Shown piece by piece: positions 39,138-48,399 of a stretch of 58,500 nucleotides of DNA (position 1 is the stretch's first letter; each line of letters opens with the position of its first letter). This stretch comes from Myxococcales bacterium (GTDB lineage: Bacteria > Myxococcota > Myxococcia > Myxococcales > Myxococcaceae). The stretch is from NCBI GenBank assembly GCA_030681895.1, contig JAUXRI010000183.1:1-58500 (forward strand), given 5' to 3'. Under the pieces are notes generated by a model, which saw only the letters and a list, made by a program, of their open reading frames with translations, was not told the DNA's origin and searched no databases. A program made the position numbers and the translations under genes.

Positions 39138-40828
39138 CGCGTCACGAGACGGATCGGTTGTGGGCCCTGGCGGCTGACGAGCTCGAGCTGGACGACCGGC
39201 GTTACGTCGAGCTGCACCTGTCTGACTGCCCGGAGTGTACGGACTCGCTCGAGGCCGTGCGGATCGCCCGTCGCGCCCTGGCGTCAGCACGTCACGCGGC
39301 GCCGGCGATCGACTGGGTGCACACCGATGAACGGGTCGGTGCGCTGGTCGAGAAGCGCATGCGCTCGATGTCGCGGCCGGGGTGGTTTCCCTTCGCGGTC
39401 GCGGGCGCGCTGGTGGCCACCGCTGCGGCCGTGACGGTGGTGTTCTGGCCGTCGCAGGAGCTCATCGTCGAGCCACCGCCGACGGAACCGCCGCTGGTGC
39501 AGCTCGTCGCGCCGAAGCCGATTCGGGTCGAGCTGGCCCGCAGCCTCACGCGCGTATCGGCCGAGTCGGAGCCGGTGCTCGCTGGCGAGACGCTGAAGAG
39601 CGGAGACGTGCTGCGCACCGGCATCGCGGGCCGCGCGTTCGTTCATCTCTCTGACTCGAGCCACGTTCGGGTCTCGGCGTCGACGCAGGTGGCGCTGACG
39701 CGCGCCGATCCCGATGACGTGGTGTTGACCGTGACTCGCGGTCGCGTGGCGGTACGGGCGTCGCACGAGGCGCGGAAGTCTTTCGTGGTGCACGCAGGTG
39801 ACGTGTCGGTCTCCGTCGTCGGCACGGTCTTCTCGGTCTCCAACGGTGCCGATGGAGTCGAGGTCGCCGTCGCGGAGGGTGAAGTGAGGGTGGCGTCGGG
39901 CGAGTCGGGCCAGTCGAGCGTGCTCGCAGGTCAACGCATGCTCATCGACCCACGCGGCAAGGTGAAGGTGCGCACGTTGACGCCAGCGCTCGAGCGCGAG
40001 CTCAGTGAAGTGCAGGGCCTCGCCGAAGCCGTGACGCGGGCGGAGCAGCCGCCGGGCGTGGTGGTCGCGGCGAAGGGTGGGCAGTTCGCCGCTCCGCGCA
40101 CGGCGCCTGGTCCTTTGCCCCGGCTGACGCCGGAAGAGTCGAAGGCGCGCGTCGTCGAGCCCGAGGCGATGGTGGCTCCGGTGCAGGCTCCAGCTGTGGT
40201 GGCGGCTCCCGAGGCGCCTGCGTTCGTCTCGCTCGAGCCGGAGACGCAGGTCGAGGTCGAGCGGATCGATGGGCCGGGCACCGTGTTTCCGTCGCTGGCG
40301 GGCGGGTACACGCGTGGCGTTCCGTTCAAGCGTGAAGAGCTCGCCATCGAAGCGCCAGCTCCGAAACCGTCGGCGCCGGCGGAGTCGGGCCGTGGTCCGG
40401 CGAGTGACGAGTCCGAGTGGTCGACGCTGCCGAAGCCAGCGCCCGCAGCGGTGGTGCCGCCTGCGTCCGCGCCGTTGCCTGCGATGTTGATCGTCCCGTC
40501 ACTCGAGCCGGTGCCTGCGCCAGTCGCGCCAGCGCCGCAGCCCGCTCCTGTCCGGACGAGCTCGAAGTCGCTGGAGCAGCTCTTCCTCGAGAAGGCCGAA
40601 ACGAGCCTCGAGAAGGGCGGCTGCGATCGCTACCTGCCCGGCCTCGAAGACATCGTCATCGAAGGTCAGGACGCCGCGCAGCTCGCGAGAGTGCTCCGGG
40701 CCCGCTGCTTCGACGTTCAGCTGCGGCCCCGCCAGGCGATGAGCGAGTACGTGAAGTACCTCGAGGCGTTCCCGAAGGGCCGCTTCGCAGGCGAGGCGCG
40801 CGCCGCGCTCGGCCAGGAGTCACGTTAG
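39134..40828 (+). CDS. FecR-domain anti-sigma factor with zinc-binding N-terminus
   Basis: A 564-residue protein. The N-terminus has the anti-sigma zinc motif ELHLSDCPEC (HxxxCxxC), then a membrane helix (FPFAVAGALVATAAAVTVVFW, residues about 86-106), a FecR domain (about 150-260: GDVLRTGIAGRAFVHLSDSS, SVSVVGTVFSVSNGADGVEVAV), a long Pro/Ala/Glu-rich region, and a C-terminal helical TPR-like part (LEQLFLEKAETSLEKGGC through AMSEYVKYLEAFPKGRFAGEA). It probably senses a periplasmic signal and releases the adjacent ECF sigma factor. It is much longer than ordinary FecR proteins. Confidence 0.88.
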   Translation: MTRHETDRLWALAADELELDDRRYVELHLSDCPECTDSLEAVRIARRALASARHAAPAIDWVHTDERVGALVEKRMRSMSRPGWFPFAVAGALVATAAAVTVVFWPSQELIVEPPPTEPPLVQLVAPKPIRVELARSLTRVSAESEPVLAGETLKSGDVLRTGIAGRAFVHLSDSSHVRVSASTQVALTRADPDDVVLTVTRGRVAVRASHEARKSFVVHAGDVSVSVVGTVFSVSNGADGVEVAVAEGEVRVASGESGQSSVLAGQRMLIDPRGKVKVRTLTPALERELSEVQGLAEAVTRAEQPPGVVVAAKGGQFAAPRTAPGPLPRLTPEESKARVVEPEAMVAPVQAPAVVAAPEAPAFVSLEPETQVEVERIDGPGTVFPSLAGGYTRGVPFKREELAIEAPAPKPSAPAESGRGPASDESEWSTLPKPAPAAVVPPASAPLPAMLIVPSLEPVPAPVAPAPQPAPVRTSSKSLEQLFLEKAETSLEKGGCDRYLPGLEDIVIEGQDAAQLARVLRARCFDVQLRPRQAMSEYVKYLEAFPKGRFAGEARAALGQESR

Positions 40829-41778
40829 CCGCGGCAGAGGTTCTGCCAGGCAGCACCGGGCGGCATGCACATCAGCGCGCTCGACGTCCCCGCAGTGTTG
40901 CGAACGCGCGTGCAGATCAGGTCGGGAGTGCTGGCGCTGCAGACCTGGCCCGCCGTCACACCGTTCGGGCAGACCGCGTAGCAGAAGCACGCCGCCAGCC
41001 GCCCGGAGACGCCCTCGAAGTTGATGTACTTGCCGGTGAGGCAGTTGGTCGGGCTGGGGAAGGCGTTGCACTGCACGTAGAGCTCGCTGCCCGTCGTGAA
41101 GTTGCTGCCGAGCGCGAAGGCGCCGTTGCACGCCGCGCCGCCTGCCGAGCCGCCACCCGCGCTGCCGCCGCCCGCCGAGCCACCACCCGATCCTCCCGGA
41201 GGTGGGTGACCGGCCGCGATGCACGCGCGGGAGCACTCCGACGCCCCGGTCTGGCAGACGTTGTTGTTGCAGAACTGAGAGGTCAGAACCGCGTTGTCAC
41301 CGCAGATGCAGGTGTTGACCGGGCAGGTCCCGCTGACGGTGCAGCTCTGGCTTGCACCACCCCCGGAGCCACCGCCGGTCGCTGAGCCGCCTGCAGCGCC
41401 ACCTGCGGTCGAGCCACCGCCGACAACCGAACCGCCTCCAGCCGAACCACCGCCAGCCGAACCACCTCCAGCCGATCCGCCGCCAGCCGATCCGCCGCCC
41501 ACCGTACCGGAGCCACCGGTACCGCCAGCGCCGAAGCCCTGGTTCATGCACGTGCCTGCGCTGCACGACTGGCTGATGGAGCACGACAGACAGGCCTCGC
41601 CCAACCGGCCACACGCAGCGCTCGAGCTTCCCGTCTCGCACCGGCCCGTCGAGCCGCAGCACCCTGTCGGACAGGTCGCCGAGGAGCACGGCTGGGGGCC
41701 GCAGTTGGACAAGCCAAGCGCGAAGCCGAGGCACGCAACGACGACGAGCAACGTCGACAGCCGGAAGGTGGAGGACAT
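40825..41778 (-). CDS. Cys-rich lipoprotein-like protein with GGGSA repeats
   Basis: A 317-residue protein with a hydrophobic signal (LSTLLVVVACLGFALGLSNC; Cys26 is the likely lipid site). A small Cys-rich domain (30-80: CSSATCPTGCCGSTGRC) is followed by a GGGSA linker (84-142), a second Cys domain (146-188), a second short linker (194-215) and a C-terminal domain with several Cys pairs. It is convergent with the FecR gene, overlapping by four bases. Confidence 0.75.
   Translation of the reverse strand: MSSTFRLSTLLVVVACLGFALGLSNCGPQPCSSATCPTGCCGSTGRCETGSSSAACGRLGEACLSCSISQSCSAGTCMNQGFGAGGTGGSGTVGGGSAGGGSAGGGSAGGGSAGGGSVVGGGSTAGGAAGGSATGGGSGGGASQSCTVSGTCPVNTCICGDNAVLTSQFCNNNVCQTGASECSRACIAAGHPPPGGSGGGSAGGGSAGGGSAGGAACNGAFALGSNFTTGSELYVQCNAFPSPTNCLTGKYINFEGVSGRLAACFCYAVCPNGVTAGQVCSASTPDLICTRVRNTAGTSSALMCMPPGAAWQNLCRG
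41353..41529. repeat. 15-bp coding repeats for a GGGSA linker
   Basis: Tandem 15-base units such as CCAGCCGAACCACCG (plus strand) encode GGGSA pentapeptides in the protein at 40825-41778. A shorter array of the same type lies at about 41134-41199. Confidence 0.75.
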
Positions 41779-41849
41779 GGTGGACGCTCCCTACCTTGGC
41801 AGGCCGGGCATGCGCACTTTCTCCGCCGCAACCGTCGGCCCAGTCTGGT

Positions 41850-42521
41850 TTACCGCAGCCGACCCATCACGAACGCGAACGCGTCGGCCACCGTGCCGTT
41901 GTCGGCGTAGTCGGTGAACGGGTGCGCCCCGGCACGCGGCGCCATCGCCCGAGGGTTGTAGCCACGCGGGAGCTGCGGCGCGGCGGTCGCGGGATCCTGC
42001 AGTGGGTCTTCCGCGTTTCGGAACAGCGCCGTCGAGAGATCGCGCGCGAGCACGGGCCTGATCTGCCGCGCGGCCTCGACGACGCCAGCGCCACCGAAGA
42101 CGGCAAGGCCACGCGCTCGCACCGACACGCCGGCGAGGTAGGTCGCGAACGAGCCACCGAGCGAGTAGCCCATGAAGCCATAGCCGAGCGGCTTCGCAGG
42201 CAGCTTCGGCACCAGCTGATCCATCACGTACTCGAGGTACGACTCGAGCGGCTCGGGGCGCGGTTCCTTTCCCGGGGGCGGCGCAGACGAGATGACGAGA
42301 TCGATGCGCGGCGTGCCGTTGCGCTCCCACGCGCCTTTGAACTCGTTCACGATCGGCGTGGGCTCCGAGGCGAAGCGCTCCTGGTGCGCCTGCCAGGTGA
42401 TGCTGCCGCCCGTGTAGTGGATGAGCGCTGCGGGTCCTTCGCCGCCGAAGCGGTACCAATCAGCGAAGTCGCGCAGCCCCATCGCCGACTCTTCGATGAT
42501 CCACTTCGTGTGGGTCATCAC
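41850..42521 (-). CDS. Alpha/beta-hydrolase-like protein
   Basis: A 223-residue protein. The nucleophile elbow GFMGYSLGGSFATYLAG gives GYSLGG, the GxSxG motif with Ser at about 122. DWYRFGGEGPAALIHYTGG and DLVISSAPPPGKEP may form the strands around it, and a His near the C-terminus (AGAHPFTDYADN) could complete the triad. The substrate is unknown. The start overlaps the stop of the Rsm22-like gene (ATGA), so they are co-translated. Confidence 0.7.
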   Translation of the reverse strand: MMTHTKWIIEESAMGLRDFADWYRFGGEGPAALIHYTGGSITWQAHQERFASEPTPIVNEFKGAWERNGTPRIDLVISSAPPPGKEPRPEPLESYLEYVMDQLVPKLPAKPLGYGFMGYSLGGSFATYLAGVSVRARGLAVFGGAGVVEAARQIRPVLARDLSTALFRNAEDPLQDPATAAPQLPRGYNPRAMAPRAGAHPFTDYADNGTVADAFAFVMGRLR

Positions 42522-43705
42522 GGCCTGGGAACCGCCTGCCCCGCGCGCGCGACGATCTCGACGGTGGAGTGATCGCTCAGCCCTGCGCCGTCGCCCTTCG
42601 CCTCCACCTCGCCGCCGATGCGAATCACCTCGCCGCGGTTGAGGTGGAAGAACTTCTCGTTGCCGGCGTTGCGGTGCTTGTCCTGCATCGCGAGGCCGAT
42701 GCGCCCCTCGGGTCCACAGCCCATGAAGCGTTGGCGGCCTTTACCTTCGAGCGCCTCAGAGACGATGCGCAACACGCGGCCAGGCGGCGGCTCGGCCCAC
42801 GCTTCACCCTTCGGCGCGAGCACCAGGTAGCTCATCTTGAGTGACTCCTTGTGGAGCCCGGCGGTGCGCGCGAGCACCTCGGTCAACGGCGGCATGCGCC
42901 ACTGCCGCTCGGCGTGACACCAGTCGGAGGGCTTCACGAGGGCAGGGCAGGCGCCGCGGAACATGCACGGCGCGCGCACGGCGTAGCCCCTGGCGACGAG
43001 CACATCGCGCACCTGCAAGAGCGCGCGTGAGGTGTCGCGCAGCGCAGGCTCCATCACCACCAGCGAGCCGCCGGGCTTGACGCGCTCGAGCACCTTCTCG
43101 ACGAGCTCTGCGCGCTTCTGGATGTCGCCGTTGAAGAGCTCGTTCAGCACGTGCCCCATGGTGATGACGTCGAACTTGCCCTCGGGGAGCGGGCGCTCCG
43201 GGCTCCACTCGCGTGTTCCGAGCGACTCCGACGACGCGATGGCGAGCTGACGCGCGAGCTCGAGGGCCGGCTTGCTGCGATCGGCGGCGATGGTCTCACT
43301 CGCGCCAGCGTCGATGCCAGCGAACGCGAGCGGGCCGGGGCCAGAGCCGAGATCGAGCAGCGCGCGTGGCCGCGTCGGGAGCTCGGACAACAACGAGCGC
43401 GACTGCGCGTACGAGACCGGCCAATAGAAGAGCAGGTACGCGCCGAGCAGCGCGGGATCGTCCATGTACTTCGCGCCCGCGAGCTCTCGTTCACGCGTCA
43501 GGCCGTGCGAGAGCCGCTTGATGCCAGCGCCGACCTCCTTGATCTCCTGCGGCGTCAGCTTCGGCGACGGCGGCTCTTCGAAGTGACGGCCACCACGCGC
43601 AGGCGGTTGCCGTGGCCCCTTCGTCCGCGCGGCGCGTTGCTCACGCCACAACGTGATGAGCCTTGGAATCCACCCTTCGAGATCTCGTGCTGCGTCACCC
43701 GACAT
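42518..43705 (-). CDS. Rsm22/METTL17-family protein (ribosome-associated methyltransferase-like)
   Basis: A 395-residue protein. LLDLGSGPGPLAFAG (116-130) is the SAM-binding motif, and the family-typical MGHVLNELF (183-191) follows. Four Cys at 247, 253, 263 and 330 (CMFRGAC, then SDWC, then FMGCG) match the metal-binding set of the Rsm22/METTL17 family, in which the mitochondrial protein carries a [4Fe-4S] cluster and aids small-subunit assembly. Here it presumably acts on the small ribosomal subunit. It precedes a hydrolase gene in an operon. Confidence 0.85.
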   Translation of the reverse strand: MSGDAARDLEGWIPRLITLWREQRAARTKGPRQPPARGGRHFEEPPSPKLTPQEIKEVGAGIKRLSHGLTRERELAGAKYMDDPALLGAYLLFYWPVSYAQSRSLLSELPTRPRALLDLGSGPGPLAFAGIDAGASETIAADRSKPALELARQLAIASSESLGTREWSPERPLPEGKFDVITMGHVLNELFNGDIQKRAELVEKVLERVKPGGSLVVMEPALRDTSRALLQVRDVLVARGYAVRAPCMFRGACPALVKPSDWCHAERQWRMPPLTEVLARTAGLHKESLKMSYLVLAPKGEAWAEPPPGRVLRIVSEALEGKGRQRFMGCGPEGRIGLAMQDKHRNAGNEKFFHLNRGEVIRIGGEVEAKGDGAGLSDHSTVEIVARAGQAVPRP

Positions 43706-43741
43706 GGCGGCACTCTATGCACCGGTCGCGCACGACAGTCA

Positions 43742-45820
43742 TCAGTCGGCCGTGCAGGGAACGTTGCCGTTGTTGACCTCATTGTGCTGCGGCGTGCGGC
43801 CCTCCATGGCCCACGGCTCGAGCTGGTCCTCCCAGGCGAACGAGGTGCCGTCGAGGATGAGACTGTAGAGACTCCCGTCGCCCGACGAAGGAACGAGGAG
43901 GCTCCCGAAGTGGCCGCAGTACGTCGACCCGATTGGCTCGGTATCGACCCGGCCGCCGCGAATGCCGCCGTCGCCAGCCGCGAGGGTCCAGTCGGTACGC
44001 AGTGTGGCGAGGTCGAACGAACTGACAGCGCCAGTGCGGCTCACGACGAGCAGGCTTCCCTGCAGCCCCGATGGGGCCGTCGGCTGCGCGATGACGGGCG
44101 TCGTCGAGCTTTCGGCAGGGAGGAGCTGGCTCGAGGAGATCGGGGCAGCGAACGAGATCCCCCCATCACTGGTGTCGACGGCTGCGCCATGTACTCGTCG
44201 ATCGGACGTCACCCAGTAGGACCACTTCGTTCCACGTTGGGCTGCGTCGCGGCGTTCACAGATCGAGATTCCATCGACGAGGCCGCCTCCCCAGAGCTCG
44301 AATTCGACGACACCTGCGTCTCGCCCGACGAGCCACACACCACCATCTGCACCAGCGACGAAGTACCGGGGATCTTCGCCAACATCTCGTGCGAATCGGG
44401 GACGGTAGAGATTCTGGGTCAGGGAAACGGGTCGCGCCGTTGGCGGCCGACCGCGAATGTCCATGAAGCAGATTTGTTCTCCTGAGCCGAAGAGGACCGT
44501 GCCCTCGATGTAGACGGAGATTGCCGTGGGGGGCGATGGACAGCCTGAGAAGAAGTCGGCGCGCCCCAGGAAGCCTTCGAGGTTGAGCCACCCGAAGTTG
44601 TTTGCGCAGATCGTCATGGTGCTCGCTGTCGAGCACGCGCGTGGGCTTCCGGTGCTTCGCCGCACCTGAATGTCCGGCGGAGCGTAAAGCGCCAGGTAGG
44701 CACCACCACTCGAATCGTTGAGGCCGACCATTGCTGGCGCCGCGCCGGTCAAGGCGATGAACGCCCCGCTCGCCGGCCACTGCTGAAGCGGGCGGATGTT
44801 GCCGCTGGCCCCGAGGTTGACGAACCGGCCGTCTGTTGGACCGTCAGCGGAACCGACCCCGATGGTGAAGACGCCCCAGGTGCCGACAGCGGGACGAGTC
44901 ACGCTGATCGGGTTCGGAACGGCCGACACCTGCCTTCGCCAGCGCCACCGGGTGACGGGCACCGATCGCGGGCGCGTCTGAACTCCGCCGTCGGTGCCAG
45001 TGGCCCATACGAAGACGGGCGCACGAAACGCGGGGAACTGGAGTTCTCTGAGTGGCAGGTCGATTCGCCACGAGCCTCCACCATCGCTTCGATGCGTGAC
45101 CGCGAGCCCGAGGGTGCGCGCTGTCGGTTGGTCGACCCTCGCGAAGACCGCCATGGGCTGCGGGAAGTCACCAAGCTCGATCGGCACGGTCTCGTCTCTG
45201 CGGAACGCAAGACCGGCCGGATCGTTCGGCTCGAAGTCGGGTCCGTTCGTTCCGTACGAAGGAACGGGCCCAGGCCGGACGATTGGCGGCGCGAGCGTGA
45301 ATCGCGTGACGGCAAGAGGGCCGCCACTCCAGCCGGCAGTGAGCACGACCTCTCCGCCGTCCGTGTCTGAGAGGAACAGGGTGGCTGCGCGAACCCCGAT
45401 TTGTCCCGAGAACACGCCTGCGCTCGTGATGGCGCCACTCGAGGTCCACGGCACATCGAGCTCGGCCGGAGCGTCGGTCTCAATCGCGATCGGTATCGAG
45501 ACGAGGTCCGCTGGTGCCGACGCCGACGGTATGGGCGAAACCCACGCAATCGACAGCGATTCCACACACCGCGCCGAAGCGCTCGCCTCCACGCACCTCT
45601 GCCATGGAGGGCAGACGAGCAGCTCGCACGTCAAGAGGAGCCCGGCGTCGTGGCCACCGTCGATGCCCGCGTCGCTGTCCGGAGCCCCGGCGTCTGCGAG
45701 CGGCACTGCTGCGTCGCTCGAGTGCCCGGCATCGCGTTCAGACGGCGGAACATCCGGCACAGCGCAGCTGCAACGCGCGAGCGTGAACACGAGCACCACC
45801 GACGCCTGCCAGGCACGCAT
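43742..45820 (-). CDS. Large lipoprotein of unknown function, possibly propeller-like
   Basis: About 692 residues from the ATG at 45820, where a signal MRAWQASVVLVFTLARC begins (Cys17). A DAG/DGG-rich linker (about 30-62) is followed by a Cys-containing stretch and a long region of beta-strand character with short Gly/Ser-rich loops. Segments such as GSLLVVSRTGAVSSFDLATL and GDGSLYSLILDGTSFAWEDQ look like PQQ-type propeller blades near the C-terminus. No catalytic motif is visible. It is divergent from the gene at 45899. Confidence 0.7.
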   Translation of the reverse strand: MRAWQASVVLVFTLARCSCAVPDVPPSERDAGHSSDAAVPLADAGAPDSDAGIDGGHDAGLLLTCELLVCPPWQRCVEASASARCVESLSIAWVSPIPSASAPADLVSIPIAIETDAPAELDVPWTSSGAITSAGVFSGQIGVRAATLFLSDTDGGEVVLTAGWSGGPLAVTRFTLAPPIVRPGPVPSYGTNGPDFEPNDPAGLAFRRDETVPIELGDFPQPMAVFARVDQPTARTLGLAVTHRSDGGGSWRIDLPLRELQFPAFRAPVFVWATGTDGGVQTRPRSVPVTRWRWRRQVSAVPNPISVTRPAVGTWGVFTIGVGSADGPTDGRFVNLGASGNIRPLQQWPASGAFIALTGAAPAMVGLNDSSGGAYLALYAPPDIQVRRSTGSPRACSTASTMTICANNFGWLNLEGFLGRADFFSGCPSPPTAISVYIEGTVLFGSGEQICFMDIRGRPPTARPVSLTQNLYRPRFARDVGEDPRYFVAGADGGVWLVGRDAGVVEFELWGGGLVDGISICERRDAAQRGTKWSYWVTSDRRVHGAAVDTSDGGISFAAPISSSQLLPAESSTTPVIAQPTAPSGLQGSLLVVSRTGAVSSFDLATLRTDWTLAAGDGGIRGGRVDTEPIGSTYCGHFGSLLVPSSGDGSLYSLILDGTSFAWEDQLEPWAMEGRTPQHNEVNNGNVPCTAD

Positions 45821-45898
45821 CTGCGCACCGTACGCGGCCTCGAGCGGAGCCTCCAGAGTTGGCCTGCTCACGAGTCAGCCGAACTACAGTCATTCGAC

Positions 45899-47377
45899 AT
45901 GAGACTCCTGATGGCGGTTGCGGTTCTTCTCACCGGCGCAGCGCAGGCCGACTTCAAGCGGTTGCACGCCGAGCGCGCCGCCTCGAGCAGCTTCCTCGAG
46001 AGCAACTGGAACAAGTACCAGGAGAACTACCACCCGACCTACGTGCTCGACGACGATGCCTCGACGGCCTGGGTCGAAGGCGCAGAGGGCGATGGCGTCG
46101 GGGAATCGCTCACGGTGCCGGTCTCTGCGCTCAAGGCCGCGAAGGCGCTGCGGCTCGTCATCACGCCGGGCTACCAGAAGTCGAAAGGGCTCTTCGCCGC
46201 GAACGGAACGCCCACGGCCCTCGAGCTCGTCGTGCGTGACGCCAACGACAAGGTGACGACGACGAAGGCGCTGACGATCGCCGCGAAGTGGGGCGCGCAG
46301 ACCTTCGACGTGCCGCTCTCTGGTGGGCTCGCGTCGGTGAGCCTCATCGTCAAGGAGGTGAAGCCGGGCACGAAGTACCGCGACACCTGCATCTCTGACG
46401 TGCAGCTCTTCGTCGACAGCGACGTGCCGTACGACAAACGAGTCGAAGACGCCAAGCGCGTGGCGATGGTCGCGTGGAAGAAGGAGCGGCTGGCGGCCGC
46501 GAAGTACTTCGGCTCCCTGCCGGCCACGTACCCCTTCGTCGCGAGCACGTACGACGTGAAGGACGAGGCGCCGAAGGTGCTCAGCAAACGCTACGCGAAG
46601 GTCTCGCAGTCGAACGGCGAGGGCGGCTGGCTCAAGGGCGTCCGCGACCCGAAGTTCGTCGAGCTCGACGCGATGGTCGACAGCGGCACGCTCCCCGCCG
46701 ACTTCGACGCCGACGATCAGGCCGCGCTGAAGGAGCTCCGCGCCCTGGCGAAGGACTCGAAGGGCGGGCGCTGGTTCTCAGTCTCGGCGAAGACGGTGCC
46801 GCGCATGCCTGATGGGCTCGTCGATCTCCTCATCCCCGAAGTGATGACGCTCGTTCGCTCGTCCGATGCGACGTTCTTCGAGGCGCGCAAGGCCGAGCTC
46901 GAGCTGAAACTGAAGCCCGTCACCCGCGAGAACGTGGTGCCTCGTGAAGCGGCGCTCTCGACGCTCAAGCTCCTTGATGGCACGCCCACGGCACCGAAGC
47001 GCGCGTTCGCGAAGCACGTCGAGGTCATCTTCGAGCGCTCCGACTACGAGGTGACGAGCTGGCTGCTGTTTCAGTGGGGTGACGACGGGCTGCTCAGGCG
47101 CGTCGCGGTGTGGCGCAGCGAGTTCGAGATCAAGGGAGGCGGCCGCATGATGGAGGACGCCGTCGACCCGAAGGACTACCCGCCAGAGACCCGCAAGCCA
47201 CTTCGCATGGCCGCCGAGGTGTGGCGCTTCACGGTGGCCGACGCGAAGGTCGCAGGCATCACTCGCAAGACGCTGTTCTCGAACATCGGCGACGCTGAAT
47301 CGATCGATGGCCTGCAGGCCGACGAGGGTATCAGCGCCATGGGGAACGTCTTCACCCCGCGAACGAAGAAGCGATGA
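45899..47377 (+). CDS. Secreted protein with a NADase-type/discoidin-like domain
   Basis: A 492-residue protein with a short signal peptide (MRLLMAVAVLLTGAAQA). Residues about 20-170 resemble the glycan-binding domain of NADase-type proteins: NYHPTYVLDDDASTAWVEGA, GESLTVPVSALKAAKALRLV and YRDTCISDVQLFVDSDVPYD. The remaining 320 residues are alpha/beta without a motif I recognise. The stop overlaps the multiheme cytochrome gene (ATGA). It may present or bind a ligand for that cytochrome. Confidence 0.7.
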   Translation: MRLLMAVAVLLTGAAQADFKRLHAERAASSSFLESNWNKYQENYHPTYVLDDDASTAWVEGAEGDGVGESLTVPVSALKAAKALRLVITPGYQKSKGLFAANGTPTALELVVRDANDKVTTTKALTIAAKWGAQTFDVPLSGGLASVSLIVKEVKPGTKYRDTCISDVQLFVDSDVPYDKRVEDAKRVAMVAWKKERLAAAKYFGSLPATYPFVASTYDVKDEAPKVLSKRYAKVSQSNGEGGWLKGVRDPKFVELDAMVDSGTLPADFDADDQAALKELRALAKDSKGGRWFSVSAKTVPRMPDGLVDLLIPEVMTLVRSSDATFFEARKAELELKLKPVTRENVVPREAALSTLKLLDGTPTAPKRAFAKHVEVIFERSDYEVTSWLLFQWGDDGLLRRVAVWRSEFEIKGGGRMMEDAVDPKDYPPETRKPLRMAAEVWRFTVADAKVAGITRKTLFSNIGDAESIDGLQADEGISAMGNVFTPRTKKR

Positions 47378-48399
47378 CCGCGCTGCTCCTCGGCGTGCTG
47401 CTCGCGCAGCCTTCGTTCGAGGTGGCCGGCTTCACGCGGCCGCTGGTGCTCGATGCGCCGAGCGCGAAGCAGTGCGCCGAGTGTCACCCCGACCGCGCCC
47501 GCGAGTGGAGCGCGTCAGCCCATCGCGAGAGCCTGACCAACCGCGTCTTCCTCGACGGCTTCTCCACCGAGCCGCACCTTCGTTGTCTCGTCTGTCATGG
47601 CCCGCTCGAGGCGCAGGTGAAGGCGACCTGGCCTGCGCGGGAGGCCCTGGCGAAGGGGCAGCTCCCGGCGCTCGACTCGCCGGTGCACGAGGGCATCACC
47701 TGCGCGGTCTGTCACGTGCGCGACGGCGTGGTGCTCTCACCACGAGCGGGGTCTCTGCCGTATGGGCACCCGGTTCGCCACGAGCCGGCGCTGCGAACGA
47801 GTGAGTTCTGTGGCACCTGCCACGAGTTCGATGGGCACGCGGTCGTCGACGGCGCGACCCAGCTCAACGCGTTGCCGATGCAGACGACGCTCTCGGAGTG
47901 GCGCGCGTGGGGTGGCGCGCAGACGTGTCAGTCGTGCCACATGCCGGCCTCGTCGCACCGAGTGCGTGGCGGTCACGACGTCGACTTCGTGCGGTCGGCC
48001 GTTCGGCTCGAGGTGCGCGGCGCCGAGGCGATCGTCACCGCACACGACGTCGGCCACCGGGTTCCGACCGGCGACGTGTTTCGTCACCTCGTGCTGTGGG
48101 CAGACGACGAGCCCCTCATGCGCTTCGGGCTCGAGCTGACCCGTGGGGTCGACGCGCGCGGCCGGCCTGGTGTGTTGATCGCGAACGACACGCGGTTGAT
48201 CCCCGACGTGCCGGTGACGGTGCGAATTCCCCCTGGCGCGAAGCGGGTTCGGCTCACCTACCACTTCACCTCGGTGTCGATTCGCCCGAGGCCGTTGCTG
48301 ACGAGAGAGGACGAGCTGGTCGAGCTGTGGAGCCTGCCTGTCGGTCAGCGCTCGACCGGCCGAACCGAGAAGACCTCGACGTCGACGCCGGGCGAGTAG
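47374..48399 (+). CDS. Five-heme c-type cytochrome
   Basis: A 341-residue protein with a short hydrophobic N-terminus (MTALLLGVLLAQ), so probably exported. Five CxxCH motifs are at Cys34, 71, 110, 146 and 185 (CAECH, CLVCH, CAVCH, CGTCH, CQSCH), with REWSASAHRESL between the first two as in cytochrome c554-like proteins. The last ~150 residues are a beta-rich domain without hemes. It probably transfers electrons in the periplasm. It is coupled to the NADase-domain protein. The 3' end overlaps the convergent DUF2071 gene by 55 bases. Confidence 0.88.
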   Translation: MTALLLGVLLAQPSFEVAGFTRPLVLDAPSAKQCAECHPDRAREWSASAHRESLTNRVFLDGFSTEPHLRCLVCHGPLEAQVKATWPAREALAKGQLPALDSPVHEGITCAVCHVRDGVVLSPRAGSLPYGHPVRHEPALRTSEFCGTCHEFDGHAVVDGATQLNALPMQTTLSEWRAWGGAQTCQSCHMPASSHRVRGGHDVDFVRSAVRLEVRGAEAIVTAHDVGHRVPTGDVFRHLVLWADDEPLMRFGLELTRGVDARGRPGVLIANDTRLIPDVPVTVRIPPGAKRVRLTYHFTSVSIRPRPLLTREDELVELWSLPVGQRSTGRTEKTSTSTPGE

